This document shows positions 1-11,840 of a DNA stretch of 64,000 nucleotides, piece after piece. Made by a program: the position numbers and the translations under genes. This DNA is from Eremophila alpestris peregrina (Eukaryota > Chordata > Aves > Passeriformes > Alaudidae), in the NCBI GenBank assembly GCA_009792885.1, contig WMCF01000018.1:3176031-3240030 (forward strand). The letters are read 5' to 3'. The notes beneath the pieces are model-generated. The model was not told where the DNA came from. It searched no databases and saw only the letters and a list, made by a program, of their open reading frames with translations. Every line of letters starts with the position of its first letter. Position 1 is the first letter of the stretch.

Positions 1-3000
1 TCAAGAAATGTTCCACATGAAAAGGCAATGCTGGGCCAGATCCATCAGCTTAGAGGTGTCACAAGAGATTGCAGTACTTGCTAAAAATTACATCACTTTC
101 TCAAGCATCTGCAGTGGATGTTTTCACTTATTTAATGTTCTCACATTTGACACTTAAAATCAGCTTTATCTTTTAAATGACAAAATGAAAGTAATTTTTT
201 TTTTTTTACCTTGTAATTATCTAGGGACTTAAGTGTCCTGGATTTGCTATACCAGCCCATCTAGTAGCCAGAAACCATTTTTATGACCCCTCTTTTTTTT
301 TTTTTTTCTCCTGTTCTATGGAATCAGGCAAGTTAAAAATGGCAAATAAACTTTCATTAGATCATCCAGTCTGTCCACTGCCAGTGCTGTTTGTTCCAAA
401 CAGCATATGTTATAGTGTATTTTGTTCTTCCTTTTAACTATGTCAAATGTCAAGGCTTCCTTTGCTTTTCCTGAGAACTGTTTTCTGATATGGGAGAACT
501 TCTTCTGCCAAGAAGGGTGTTGGGTGTCCAGCCTTAACCCACTATTTCATAATTTCCTACTCTTGCACCTGGTTTTTCTTCCATGAACTGAGCTAAAAAT
601 GACAAAATGTGTCTGTCCTGTTGCTGCTTGTGATCTTAGCACTGTGCTTGTTTCAAGGTTAGATTTTCTAAGAGCATTCATTAATGCTATCCCAATTTAA
701 CTGACTATGTGTAGTCTGAGATCTTCATTGTTAGAATGATACTTGAGCACATAATTCAAACCCTTTGAAATAGATGCTGTTTTCTTGACCCTGAAGAGAT
801 ACAGTCCCGTAGATCAAACAGATAAAACCAGGAGCAAAATATGTAAGTTACAAGCAGAGAAGTGTCTTTGTATCTCTTCAGCTTTCCAGTGTCACAGTGA
901 CTTGATGGCAGTTCTGTGTGTTTTGTATGTTCAGAACCCTCAAAGCCAGGAAGAAAGGGAAGAGCAAAACAAAGCAAAACTGTCCTCTTTGAGTTTTAGG
1001 AGTAACCAGTTGTGCTTTTTTCATGCTTTATAAATTAAGGAGAACCACCTGCTGTTTGTTCCTGCTAAGTTTCCTCTGGTTTGTCAGGTTTTGGAGGGTG
1101 TGCAGCACTCACAGTCTGTGCCTTTGTGCATTCCTGGTAGCAGCCATGCTGCTTTCCTGCCCTGCACAAATATGCAAGCAGCCAAAATTTGTACTACTGC
1201 TTCTACTATTACTGCTACTACTGCCATTCTCCAGCCTTCTTTCTCCTTACTTGTCCCCTCCTCCAGTGATGGAATCTCTAGAGTCATGTAGCTCAGCAGA
1301 GGAACTGACTTTAGTTCTGTATGCATGGACATAGTGGAAGACTATCTATGTGTGTGCATTCTAGCTGAATACATACATTACAGCCAAGTCCAACAAAATT
1401 TCACATGATGGATTAGTGTTGCTGGTTTTAAAGAATGTTTTGATTTGACATAAGAAATGGTCCCTTGCAACTGTCAAAAATGTTTTCTTTTTCTGGTAAT
1501 AAAAGCAACAGAATTATTAGATGATAGGTGATTATAGCTATTTTTATTTAACTGAAGGACAGTAATAAATATTTACAATTTTCTGCTTTTGTCTTGTTTC
1601 CCCATATGTTATACTAAAGTTGACTAACTACTTTGCCAAGTATGCTCCAAATGTTGATTCTATAACTTGCAAGTGAAGAGGCATCTTTAGATACAGAGCT
1701 GCTTTAAATGGCAATGTGTTTATAATTCATGTGATTCATCAGCAGAGCCTAGAGATGCCAAATATTAAGTGCCAGTTCCAAGCAACATTTCATTTTGTCT
1801 GACCAAGTGCCAGAACAGAAATTTTCCTGTGTCACACAGGCAATTTTGAAATGATTACCTTCTCTGACTGTTAAATGCCTAAGGTAATAGTCTGATTTGG
1901 CAGCTGAAGGAAGCTGAGCTCCACCTCAGTACACCCCTTTGCCATGCCATGCCTTGGCACATTATTTCATGGATAAACATTTTTAACCTATTGAATTTTA
2001 AGTGTGACTGAATTGCATAAACTCTATTAGTCTGTCAAGTTCCTGGTTAAATTAAATAAAATTTTATTAAGCAGTTTTAAGTGAATGAACTTACAGTCTA
2101 AAAAGCAATATGAATACTTGTGTTATTTTATTCTGTTGTTCTCTTCATGTGCACCATGAAGGAAAACTGTATTCCAGAGTAGTCTTAACAAAAATACACA
2201 ATTTTCAACTGAAAAGTAGCAACTGTTCTCTTGGTGATGGTGGGTTTTATGTTCTTTTGGGCTTTGGCTTTGTTTTGTTTTCTAATGTAATGATGTTTTG
2301 TGGCTGGCTTGACCAGGGCATTAGGTGAATGTGCTCTCAGATGTATGAGCTGTGTGCTTCTGCCACACCTGCCTCTGGTCTTTGCAGGACTATTCAAAGT
2401 AAAGGGCTTCACTGCTACAACTTGCTGTGTTTCAAAAGTAAAGATCAAGAGAGAAAATGATCCATGGAGTCTGGATGTTTAATTTATTTGTATGCCTTGT
2501 GTTATAATCAAACACTTCTACTGACTTTGTTTGTACAGAACTCTTCATTAAACAACTTATCTTAAGGCACAACTTGAAAGCATTCCTGAGTAAATAACAA
2601 GTGCTGCTCTAGTTTGTTGTATTTTTAAATTTGACCTTGAGTACTCATTGCAGTGAGCTTTCTCTGCAGTTCTGCAGTTTGATTGCCAGAGTTAACATCC
2701 CTACTGATGCCAACCACAGCCTGTCCCAGCCATATGAACTCTAATAGGCAGGCTATTTTAGTGAACAGTAAATTCATGCATGTGAGGTCCATAATAAATA
2801 CTATTTTTAAACCTCGCTAAAAACAGTAGAAGAAACATCTAACATTAACTCCAGTGTAGCATAAAAGGAATTGTCACTTGAATAGTGTTTGTCTCTCTCT
2901 TCAAAAGGTTTAAAAATGACTATGTATTTATAATGTGAATTAAATTATTCTGAATATGAGTTTCATTTCCCTCTGGCACTATGTAAGATAGCCTGGTCAC

Positions 3001-3533
3001 ACAGAAATGATCCTCTGCTTCTGAAAGGTGAGTTAACATCAGCTCAGGAGGCAAAACAGGGTGAGTGTTCTGCAAGACCATTTCTCAACAGGGAAAAATA
3101 CAATCACTACTACAAGATTTTTAGGAAATGAAAAATGTAAGAGCCCGATTTTTGAATTGTCCAAATACAGTTTCTACAGTTGCTTGATTAAGTTTGCCAT
3201 GATTTTTCACCTATGAAGGATGAGACATTGGTTACCTTGTAGAAATGGATAAGCACTGTCTGCTCCCTCAGTGAGCTTTGTGATGGGTCACCTGCAAAGA
3301 AAAGGCTGGGGGTATGCTGAGTCCTTCTGAGGCTGCCATGTGGGGCAGTGCAGGTCTTCCTTCCCAGACTTCTGAAATGAAAACTGGGATTTGAGGAGAA
3401 TGCCTTTGTGTGTTTTGCCTAATGAAGTGACTTTTGTAATTTCACCTGTGTGTAGAAATCTGCATTTAGTTTTGCTTTCCCAGTGCAGCTGTGGGCAATG
3501 CAATTGAGGGTTTTTTCATCTCTCCTCCTGCAG
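1..3533 (+). other. CCNY: CCNY last intron (3' part)
   Basis: This AT-rich stretch lies upstream of the CCNY terminal exon and ends in a pyrimidine-rich acceptor with CAG at 3531-3533. I looked for the preceding CCNY coding exon, which in the family encodes the end of the cyclin fold, and did not find it, so the intron runs past the left edge and is at least 3.5 kb long. It contains simple T runs (about 292-307) but no recognisable gene or clear mobile element. Small open frames here have no family features. Confidence 0.8.
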
Positions 3534-3650
3534 GCCATTTCTCGCCTGTGTGAAGACAAGTACAAGGACTTCAGGAAAGCTGCCAAGAAGCGGTCGGTCA
3601 GTGCTGACAATCTGACTGTGGTTAGATGGTCCCCTGCCATCATCTCCTAA
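3534..3650 (+). CDS. CCNY: Cyclin Y, terminal coding exon
   Basis: This is the last coding exon of cyclin Y. It encodes 38 residues and a TAA stop at 3648-3650. Cyclin Y is a myristoylated, membrane-bound cyclin that recruits CDK14 and CDK16; with CDK14 it phosphorylates the Wnt co-receptor LRP6. The frame begins AISRLCEDKYKDF and ends SADNLTVVRWSPAIIS, which matches the C-terminus of vertebrate CCNY as I know it, with a few changes in the variable middle. The basic-serine stretch KKRSVSADN corresponds to a region of cyclin Y known for phosphorylation and 14-3-3 binding. The exon starts in phase 0 right after a CAG acceptor preceded by a pyrimidine tract. Upstream exons are outside the window. 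CCNYL1 is a paralogue with a similar tail, but the neighbouring GJD4 and FZD8 favour CCNY. Confidence 0.93.
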   Translation, partial: AISRLCEDKYKDFRKAAKKRSVSADNLTVVRWSPAIIS

Positions 3651-6490
3651 CACAGGAGACTGGAATATTCCTACGGACCGACTGTTTCATCCATCCATAT
3701 TTTTCAGAGTGGGCTGGGGGCGGGGGGGGATAAAGAAACAAAAGACTTTTGATTTTTTTATTTTTCAATCTGTCGAGCTGCCTTTACAGTGCCTCCCCAT
3801 TGTGTAGCACACGAGTGAAATGCCTAACGGAAGGAGGAACGGTGATCCGGAGACAAGATCCGCAACAATTATTTTCTCACTTCCACTAACAGCTTTACAC
3901 TTTTATGAGGAAACAGCAAATCAGGTGCTTGGAAGAAGAAACAAAAAAAAAATGAAGTAGAGGCAGAAAAATACCTAAGAACTGTGCCATTTTCTGTTAT
4001 ACTGTACTCCTGAAGGGAAATGGCAGCATGAGAATAAAACATGTAATCAGATGACTGTGCACTGGAGGAATGACATTGGGAGAGTTCCATCTTAAAGGTT
4101 TCTCTTAATATCTTTTTCGTTGTTGTTGTTGTTTTTTTTTGCATTCCTCATTGCTGCTTCCCAGGATAAATTCTTCCCCTTGCACAGCAGGAAATACAAA
4201 GTCTGTATTTACAGTAGCACAAGCCCCTGAATAAATAGTGTTGGGTTTTTTCACTGCACTTTTCTCTGTAACCTGTCTTATTAGCATTATTCTCCTTAAT
4301 TATTATGCATATGTTACATTTCTTGTATGCCTTTTATTGTATTTTGAAAGAGAGAACTTGACCATAGTGCTGAACCAAAAGTGTGTACAGGGATCAGAAG
4401 ATCTTGGTAATTTCATGATGTGTTTTATTTATAGTACACTTGGGTGCGTGTGCCTTCCTGAGTTCTTGGAATCGTTTATTTTTCCGTAATATAAAGATAC
4501 AGTTGTTAAAGTCTTGAGATGATGATGATGATGATAAGACTTGGGCCAAACCTCTGAAATTTGCAACAGATCTTGTGATCCTTTTTGCAGATTTTCATAG
4601 CATTAGAAGTTTAGCAGAATTCATCCATTTTGAAGGAGATTTTTTTTTTTTTTGTATGGCCTGAAAAGTTCATTCCTTCACCTCCAGGTCCATTGTTGCA
4701 AGCAATATTCTCAATTTTTATATGTTTACTTCAAATCAAAGTGAGTCTGTTTGTATAAAATAAAAAATAATAAAAAAATTGTTTCAATAAGAAGGCCTGT
4801 AGAAGAGCAGAATGGAAAACTTAATAAGGTATCTGTCACAAGGAGATTTGATCTGGAAGCTAAAATATAAACCCTCATGTTTTTTTCAGTGTAGGTGCTT
4901 ATAGAAATTAAAAGTAACTGAACTGTGAATATAATTTCCAACTCAGATTATTAAACTCCTCTGTTGTTATTATTTTGCTCTTACTGTGGCTGTTGCCCCC
5001 TTGGCAGTTGTAAGAACCTTTTATACAAAATTTCTTGTCAGTATAAGTGTATTTGCTTCATAACACCCCAGGGTGATTTTTTCTTTCCCCCCTCCCCAGT
5101 TTGTTTTTTTTTGCACAGTTTAGCAAGATACAGCTGAAAGCTCTCAGTTCCCTGAAATCTGTCCTTGGGACTGTCCCTGAAGGGAATGACAGCAGATGTC
5201 CCTGATTTGTGCACTACTGTTGTGTCCCACAGAGATTCCATGTTGGTTTTGTTAAGCCCTATGGGCTTGTGGCAGCCTGGGGGCCCAGAGATGCTCACCT
5301 GGCTCCCAGAGTGAGGCTGATCCGGGCTCTCTGGGCAGGACTGGAGCAGTGAAACCCAGCAGTTTCCTGTAAACTTCCCAGTGGGATTGGCTCAGTTTGA
5401 GACATGAAGGCGTTGTCCATAAATTCTCCTGATGTTCTTTGGGCCTTGAAAATAATCTAATCCTCATCACTTCTTGTTGTGCCAATGCATCAGAACTGTG
5501 AGTATCCAAGTCCATTTTTCCCTTGAACATGGAATGTAAGGCAAGTGTTTATAACAAATGACAGCATTTGAAACCTCTTTACAGATAGTATCAAAAGGAA
5601 CATTTTCAGAGCATTTGAAATTCATCCTTTATAAGCATAAATTTAGGCTTTAAAATATGTAAAATATTTTGATTTATCAACACTTTGCTAAACTATTTTC
5701 CATTTAACTTGATATCAGGAATATTGATTTTATCCATTTCTGGGTGATAGAGATATGAACTTTGGATTATGTAAAAATATCAATGCATCTACTATAATTT
5801 TTGTGAAGTTTATTAAACTACTTTAAAGATTGTATAGTCTATTTATTGTATGTATGTACATACAGTCTGATACTTTAAAAAGTGGATTCCGTAAAACCTG
5901 GCTCAGTCTTGTTTAGACTATTGAATATCGTTTTAGCCTTGTGCACTGGACTCTACCTCTGTATAGGAGAATTTTCCATATTCTTAATTAGTACTGATTC
6001 TGTGATTAACTTGGTTATGTTTCTTGCACTAAGAATTAAAAAAAAAATCTGCTGTAAGTGTGGATTTTTTCTTTAGTTTTACCATATGGATCCTCTGCAT
6101 TTCGATGGATGTTTCTTTCCCTCATGGTTATAGAATAATTCTTTGCTTTTTCTTCTGGTTTGTTCCAAGGTTGCCAAAAAATACAGTACCTGTCAGTAAA
6201 TCTGAGAAGTGTCTTTTGTTTGCAAGGTATTCTATACCAGGTAATTAAAAATGAACTATTATTTAGGATTATGTTGTGTTTAGTGTAGTTTTTTCATCAT
6301 TACTGTATGGAAAATACCATTGCAAAGTTAGAGAATCACCGGAGATGTAAGAAGGGAGGAGAACCATAGAACATTTTAATTAACAGCACAAAGACATTGT
6401 GTTTTGCTGTAAATGTTTTCTGGATTAAGGTTTTCATTATTGCTTTGGTCACCGACTCAGAACTGAAAAGGTGTAGGAGATATAATAAAC
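3651..6490 (+). other. CCNY: CCNY 3' untranslated region (end uncertain)
   Basis: Non-coding, AT-rich sequence with T-rich blocks follows the CCNY stop, as expected of a long 3'UTR. Candidate poly(A) hexamers on the plus strand are AATAAA at 4230-4235, 4759-4764 and 4769-4774, ATTAAA at 5812-5817 (followed by a TG-rich stretch with TGTATGTATG) and 6035-6040, and AATAAA at 6484-6489. I cannot say which is used. A 3'UTR of roughly 2.2-2.8 kb would fit the long UTR I recall for mammalian CCNY. A (GAT)6 microsatellite lies at 4518-4535. Confidence 0.5.
4518..4535 (+). repeat. (GAT)6 microsatellite
   Basis: Six uninterrupted GAT units lie within the probable CCNY 3'UTR. This is a simple sequence repeat that may vary in length. 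Confidence 0.9.
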
Positions 6491-7910
6491 CTGTCCCTTC
6501 AAGTATCATTGTCTTAATGAATTATTTTTATATGTTGAGCCAGTGGGCCACTTGTTTGGTGTTTTATGCATTAGTGACTGAATATTTGAAAAAGGCATCT
6601 TGTAAGAGTTTTAATCATTCATCACTAAGCAGCCCAGTGTTGTTTCCATAATTCCTCTTTCCACTTGCAAACCTCTTTATATCTGATCTGCTGTTTGTAT
6701 TTCATTGTTTGTCAGTGCCATATATCATTATGACAGACACTGTCATGTGGGACACTGGAGTCATGGGACAAAGTGCAAAAACAAAACAGTCAAATCACCT
6801 TTTTGCTCCTTCCACAGACCCAGTCAGCTCTTCAAATGATGCATGTTTTTTATTGCTAAAAATATACACTATCCTATCCTATAGCAGGGTAATGGTTTTG
6901 TTTTGTTAAGGGTTTTGGTATTTTTCTTAGAGAGAGAAATTAGCATATATTGCATAATTGCTGTTTACATTCATGGAGTCTGAACTAAGACTTTAACACC
7001 TTTCTCTCCAGCTCCCCTAATGCCAGAAACCTGAGCTATAATAGAAAGATTAGAAGTAACAAAATCCTCATCAGAAAAGGTAATGGTGTAATGGTGGCAG
7101 ATGACAAAATGACATCTGTTAGTGTTGGCTATATATAAAAATAGCAATATGTGGGAGGGGATAGAGGAACTGAAAGAGCAGAAAAAAACCCCAAAATCCT
7201 AACACCTGAAGCAACAAATGATTTACAGTCACCCTTAGTTGGTAATGAACATTTCATTTCCTTGTGACATGTTTAAACTCCCAACTGAAGTGCTGCACAT
7301 CCACTGCAGACTCCTGTTGCTTCTTCTTGGCCTTCATGTGGAATCCACTCAGCCTGGCTTTTAGCACTTTCCTCACTTCTGTGTAAAACACATTTTTCTG
7401 TAATCAGATCATTTTTTTTTACTTGGATTGGCAGTTGCTGACAACATTTGCCTATTCTGCAGTGAAGTTCCCACTTAGTGTCTCTAATGGGTTCTGGGAA
7501 ATCAGCTCAACTACAAACACAAACTTACCTGTGTTAATGCACCTGATGTACATGGAAATGTCCATGCACCCAAAGTGCAGTAAGTGTCTTTCTGCTGTTT
7601 TTATCTTTCTTCTCATCAACTGAACTCCATCTTGAGGAAACCACAGAACTGGAGAGACTGAGCTGCATAAACTGAAGGTAATGATGACCACTGTTCTGTG
7701 AAAATGCTTTAAAAAGGGGAACAAGCTTTAGAAGAAAAGCTGCAGCTTATAAGGAAAAGAATAGTGATAGTAACTGTAGATTATGATGCTGAAAAGGATT
7801 GTTTCATACTCTGTGTGAACCTGCGTTTCTGGATCTTATGAGAATCCACAAAAAGTGACTAGTGAGTTGCAGAGCCACAGCTTGAAAGAGACTGAATGCA
7901 TTGAGTGCAT

Positions 7911-8036
7911 TGAGGCACTGGAACAGGTTGCTGAGACAAGCTGGGGATGCCCCATCCCTGGAAGTGCTCATGGCAGGAGAATTGGAACGAAAATATCTTT
8001 AAGGTCCCTTCCAAATCAAGCCTTTCTATGATTATA
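7911..8036 (+). mobile_element. CR1 LINE fragment, 3' end
   Basis: The segment follows the CR1 3' end. It begins with a match to the 'gaggcactggaacaggttg' region, continues with 'ggatgccccatccctggaag', and ends with 'tttaaggtcccttcca' and the terminal 'tctatgattat' repeat. About 70 bp of the usual CR1 sequence is missing between about 7970 and 7972, so this is an old, internally deleted copy. CR1 elements end in a short ATTCTATG-type repeat instead of poly(A), as seen here. Confidence 0.88.
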
Positions 8037-10397
8037 GCCAAGAAAGCCAGGCTTGAGTTTATTTGTTGCCTGGCATGGAGCACTGGACTCTTCCAACTAG
8101 AGAAGGAAGCAAGAGGATGGCAAATTGAAGAAAGGCAGGTAACAGAGCAGGACAAATAGACTGTATTTCTTGTGTTCCTTTTAGAATAGTTGGCCTAGTG
8201 CAATTTGGTGTGAAAAAAGAGAGTTGTTTTTTCATGCCCTTTACACCATGTGTAATGTGATTCAGTATTATCTGAGACTTTCAGCTGTTATACCTGGAGA
8301 TATTGTTTGGTGAAGATATGCTAAGCAAGCTTCTTGGTGTGGTGAAATGTGCCTATATACCTAAGAGTTGTCCAGTTTATGAGTTTACAAACTTTCTGTT
8401 AAGAGTTTGTAAAGCTCAAGATGTCAATGGTCTCTACAAATGGAGAGCAGCAAATAGCAACAAAATGCCAGAAATTGTATTTTGTAAAATATAATTTCCC
8501 AATGTATTTACATCATTTACTTAATGTATCTGACTTAGTTTCTGATATTTTTTCCTTGCATCTCTGACATGTAAACTGGGGTGTTGTGGTAACTAATGCA
8601 CTAAAACTTTGAAGCTGGAAAATCTCTGGAAGTAGCACTGCCACCCCTTTGAAATCACTGGCAGTGAAGTGAATCCTCAAAAAGCAAATTAAGACTTACT
8701 CATGTGACATGAAGGCTTCTCTGAGCAGGCACTAGAGCAAGACATCACCTTCATGTAAGAGATCCCACAGCACACTTAAGTATAGAGCTAATTCTTCTCT
8801 TAGATGTAGATTTTCTTGCTTCACTGCTCTGGGTTTTCATGCCCCTGTATTTTAGAGGTTAATATAAATTATTCTCCATGGCAACAGTGTCTTGAGAACT
8901 GGCAGCTGTGATACCCTTGCAGTCTTATATTTAAACAATACAGATCATCCTGTGGCCACATACTTCTCCTTCATGTATTTCAGGCAAGTGAAGCATTCTG
9001 TAGAAAGAGGAGAGGGCAATAAGATGGGGATTGATGTGCTTAGAAGGGCTGTGAGGCACAATTAAGTGTGTATATTTTAAAAGTAATCCAGGAAATAAAG
9101 GTGGGGAAATGTACCTTCTATCACAATACCAAAAGGCATTGAGGATACTTTGAGAAGTGTGATGGTGTTAAATCTCTTGGGCAAAGAGTTTAGGGACTAT
9201 TCAATGGTACAGGATATGCAGTGTTTTGTCATAGATCTGGGGAGGAAGACCAAGCTATACTGAGCAAAAATGGTACAGAAGAGCATGTAAAATACACACA
9301 CCAAATAATCTTGAACATAAACATTAGAATGGCAGAACTATCTGGATGTTGGTACAGAATTTCAGTGTTTGGAAAGTATTGGTGGTCACCTTACTTCCAT
9401 AATAACATCCTTTTCCTTTTGTGACCTTCCAGTAAAAGGTCAGCCTGTGTAGGCAAAAGCTTAGCACATATTGTTAAGTATTAGAATATAATCAGTAATA
9501 CCTGAAGGTAGACTTTAAAAAAAAATATAAAAAGTAGTAAGATTTCCTGTTAAGTACAAAAGCTGCAGGACCTGATGCTGCTGTGGGGCTTCATCAGTAT
9601 GAGCATTACATGAGGGGAGTCTGCTGTTTGTGACAGTTCTCAGCACACGTCAATCCCACTTCTGAACTCACAGACTGGGAAGGTGAGAAGAATTGCAGAG
9701 AACAACCTCCCTTCCCCCATCCCCAGTTATAACAACCCAACCCCAAGTCCTTTGTAGTTACAGAGGTTTTGCACAGCACAGTTTTGAACAGAGATGGAAA
9801 ATTATCTTCCAACTTAAATTGTTGCTTTGCACAAAAGTAAGAATGGTTTAAATGTATAAATCACCACAAGCATTTGTAACATTAAATATTTAACTTATTA
9901 CTGCCAACTGTACCTTACACTTTGCCATAGGAATGTGTCCAAGTCTGGATGGGTTCTCTACCAGTGCTTTATAGGGCACTATTCTAAGGCTGTCCTCTGA
10001 GAAACTGGAGGAATGATTCTTGGAAGCTAGGAAAATAGTTGGGTGGATCTTGATAATTCTGAGTGCTGTTGGGTAAGTGCTTCCAGATCTGCCTGATTTA
10101 AGGCTTTAGATCAATAGTTCCTTCAGCTGAACAGAAATAAATACTACAAAGCATGAAGTGACAGTACTGACTTCATCTGGAGAAACTGTGGTCGTGTCAC
10201 CCTGACACTGAGCTTCAGCGATCAAAGGGCTGGCCTGATTCTTCTGCTTCCCCATTTAATCATGGATCTCACTGAAAACACTGCCAGTGTTTCTGACCTG
10301 TGAGAAATCTGGACTATGAAATCGTTGCTTTTCTGTGGCCTGTCATTGTGGTACCTCAGAAAGGCTTTTTTTGTTCTGCTCTATTTTTCTGGCATGT

Positions 10398-10419
10398 GGC
10401 AGAACAAAGTTGTTCTGCC
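10398..10419. repeat. Perfect inverted repeat with steroid-receptor-like half-sites
   Basis: Ten-base arms GGCAGAACAA (10398-10407) and TTGTTCTGCC (10410-10419) are exact reverse complements separated by two bases. The arms contain AGAACA and TGTTCT, the half-sites of the glucocorticoid/androgen/progesterone response element, but here the gap is four bases, not three. A further copy of TTGTTCTGC lies at 10371-10379. Binding is not shown. Confidence 0.6.
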
Positions 10420-11280
10420 CCTTAAAGTGTGCAAATAGCTGAACCATGTGTTAGCTGAAACTGTGTGCTCAGATATCTGATTCCCAGCTGTGACATTTTC
10501 CCTTAACCTTTTCTAAAATAATTTTCTCTTAGAAAAAGGAACCAGGGCAAGCAATCATGTTTAAGTTTTCTCCAAAATATATGGCACAGCAGCATCTTAA
10601 TTTTTCCATTTCAGATTTTTTTTTATAATTTCAGACTTGAGCTTTTTCTTGACAACTCAGTACAAGTATGCATGTGAGCATTTATTTTTGGTTTTAATTG
10701 CATTAGGAAAGGAATTTCTATGGCAGTTGCTAATAGAAAAAAACAATTATTTAAAATGTCATTTGAACCTGTTGTTTGCCCCCTGAGGAATGCATTTATC
10801 TTTGACTTACTAAGAATAGGTAAGTCCAGTGATACAAGATTGCAGGTTTTAGCTCTGTCCCCTTCATCTTGTTACATGAACAATGAAACTTAACCATTTT
10901 CCAATATTCATATGAAGTTTTACAAATTTCTAATACTTTCAGTATAAATTGAGAGCTTCAGAGGATTGGGGGTGCAGAAAACAAAAGAAATCTATAGCTT
11001 TGACTTTTAACAATTAGAGAAATAAAAAAAAATAGAGAAAACTCTGATCTCCCTCAGCTTTTCTTCTTAATAAAGTGTCCCTAGAAACAGTTTCAGCATC
11101 TGTTGCTGAATGTCCTGTGTTCTCCTGCATGCAGGATTTCCCAGGATTTGAACAGAAAGCCCCAACCCTTTAAGGGCTGAGGTGCTTTCCCAAGGAAATC
11201 AGGCTGAAATGCAATATAAAATGATGGGTGATACAGGAGGGTGGGGGAAGAGGATCTCTTGGGGCAGTGGAAGAGTGCCC

Positions 11281-11312
11281 TTGAGCTGAGTCAGCACCTT
11301 GAGCTGAGTCAG
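11281..11312 (+). repeat. 18-bp tandem duplication
   Basis: The unit TTGAGCTGAGTCAGCACC at 11281-11298 is followed directly by a second copy of its first 14 bases (11299-11312). It is a local duplication with no gene context. Confidence 0.85.
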
Positions 11313-11737
11313 ACTGAGGGAGTAGGTGAGGAACTCGGGTTTCCCACCCCAAAGTTCCTTACCCTCATCCTTGCAGCCACAAGCCTGAGCTGCCTCTCTG
11401 GGCATCGAAATGATGGAATTCTGTGGGTCTGCACTGGTGTGTGTTATCAAGTGTCTGTGTGAGTGAAAGTGGCTGGGCAGCCCCAGTGCATCTCTCCTAA
11501 CACGGATTTGCAGCTGGTTTTCCCTGCATGGATCTCATGCATCCGTCTCTGTGTCTTGCCTGGCCTCCTGTGCTGTGCCTGGCACTGTGGGCTGTGCCAG
11601 TGTCCCGGGATGTGCCTGTGGACAGAGCTCCTGGCAGTTTTAAACTCACCCAGCTGGGCTCCTCCCTGCCCCCATATGTGATATTTGCATTAACAATGCC
11701 TCTCTTAGTGTTAGATTACACAGATAATCAGTAGCAA

Positions 11738-11840
11738 CCATAGGATGGTTTGGGCCAGAAGGGAATCCTAAAATCATCTGGCTCCAAGCCCCTGCCACCT
11801 GGACCAGGCTGCTCAGGGTCCCCTCCAGCCTGGCCTGGTT
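11738..11840 (-). mobile_element. CR1 LINE fragment, 3' end, minus strand
   Basis: On the plus strand this reads as the reverse complement of the CR1 3' end: 'ataggatggtttgggccag', then 'atcatctggctcca', 'gcccctgccacctgga', 'ccaggctgctcaggg' and 'ccctccagcctggcctgg'. The copy is diverged and truncated. Confidence 0.88.
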
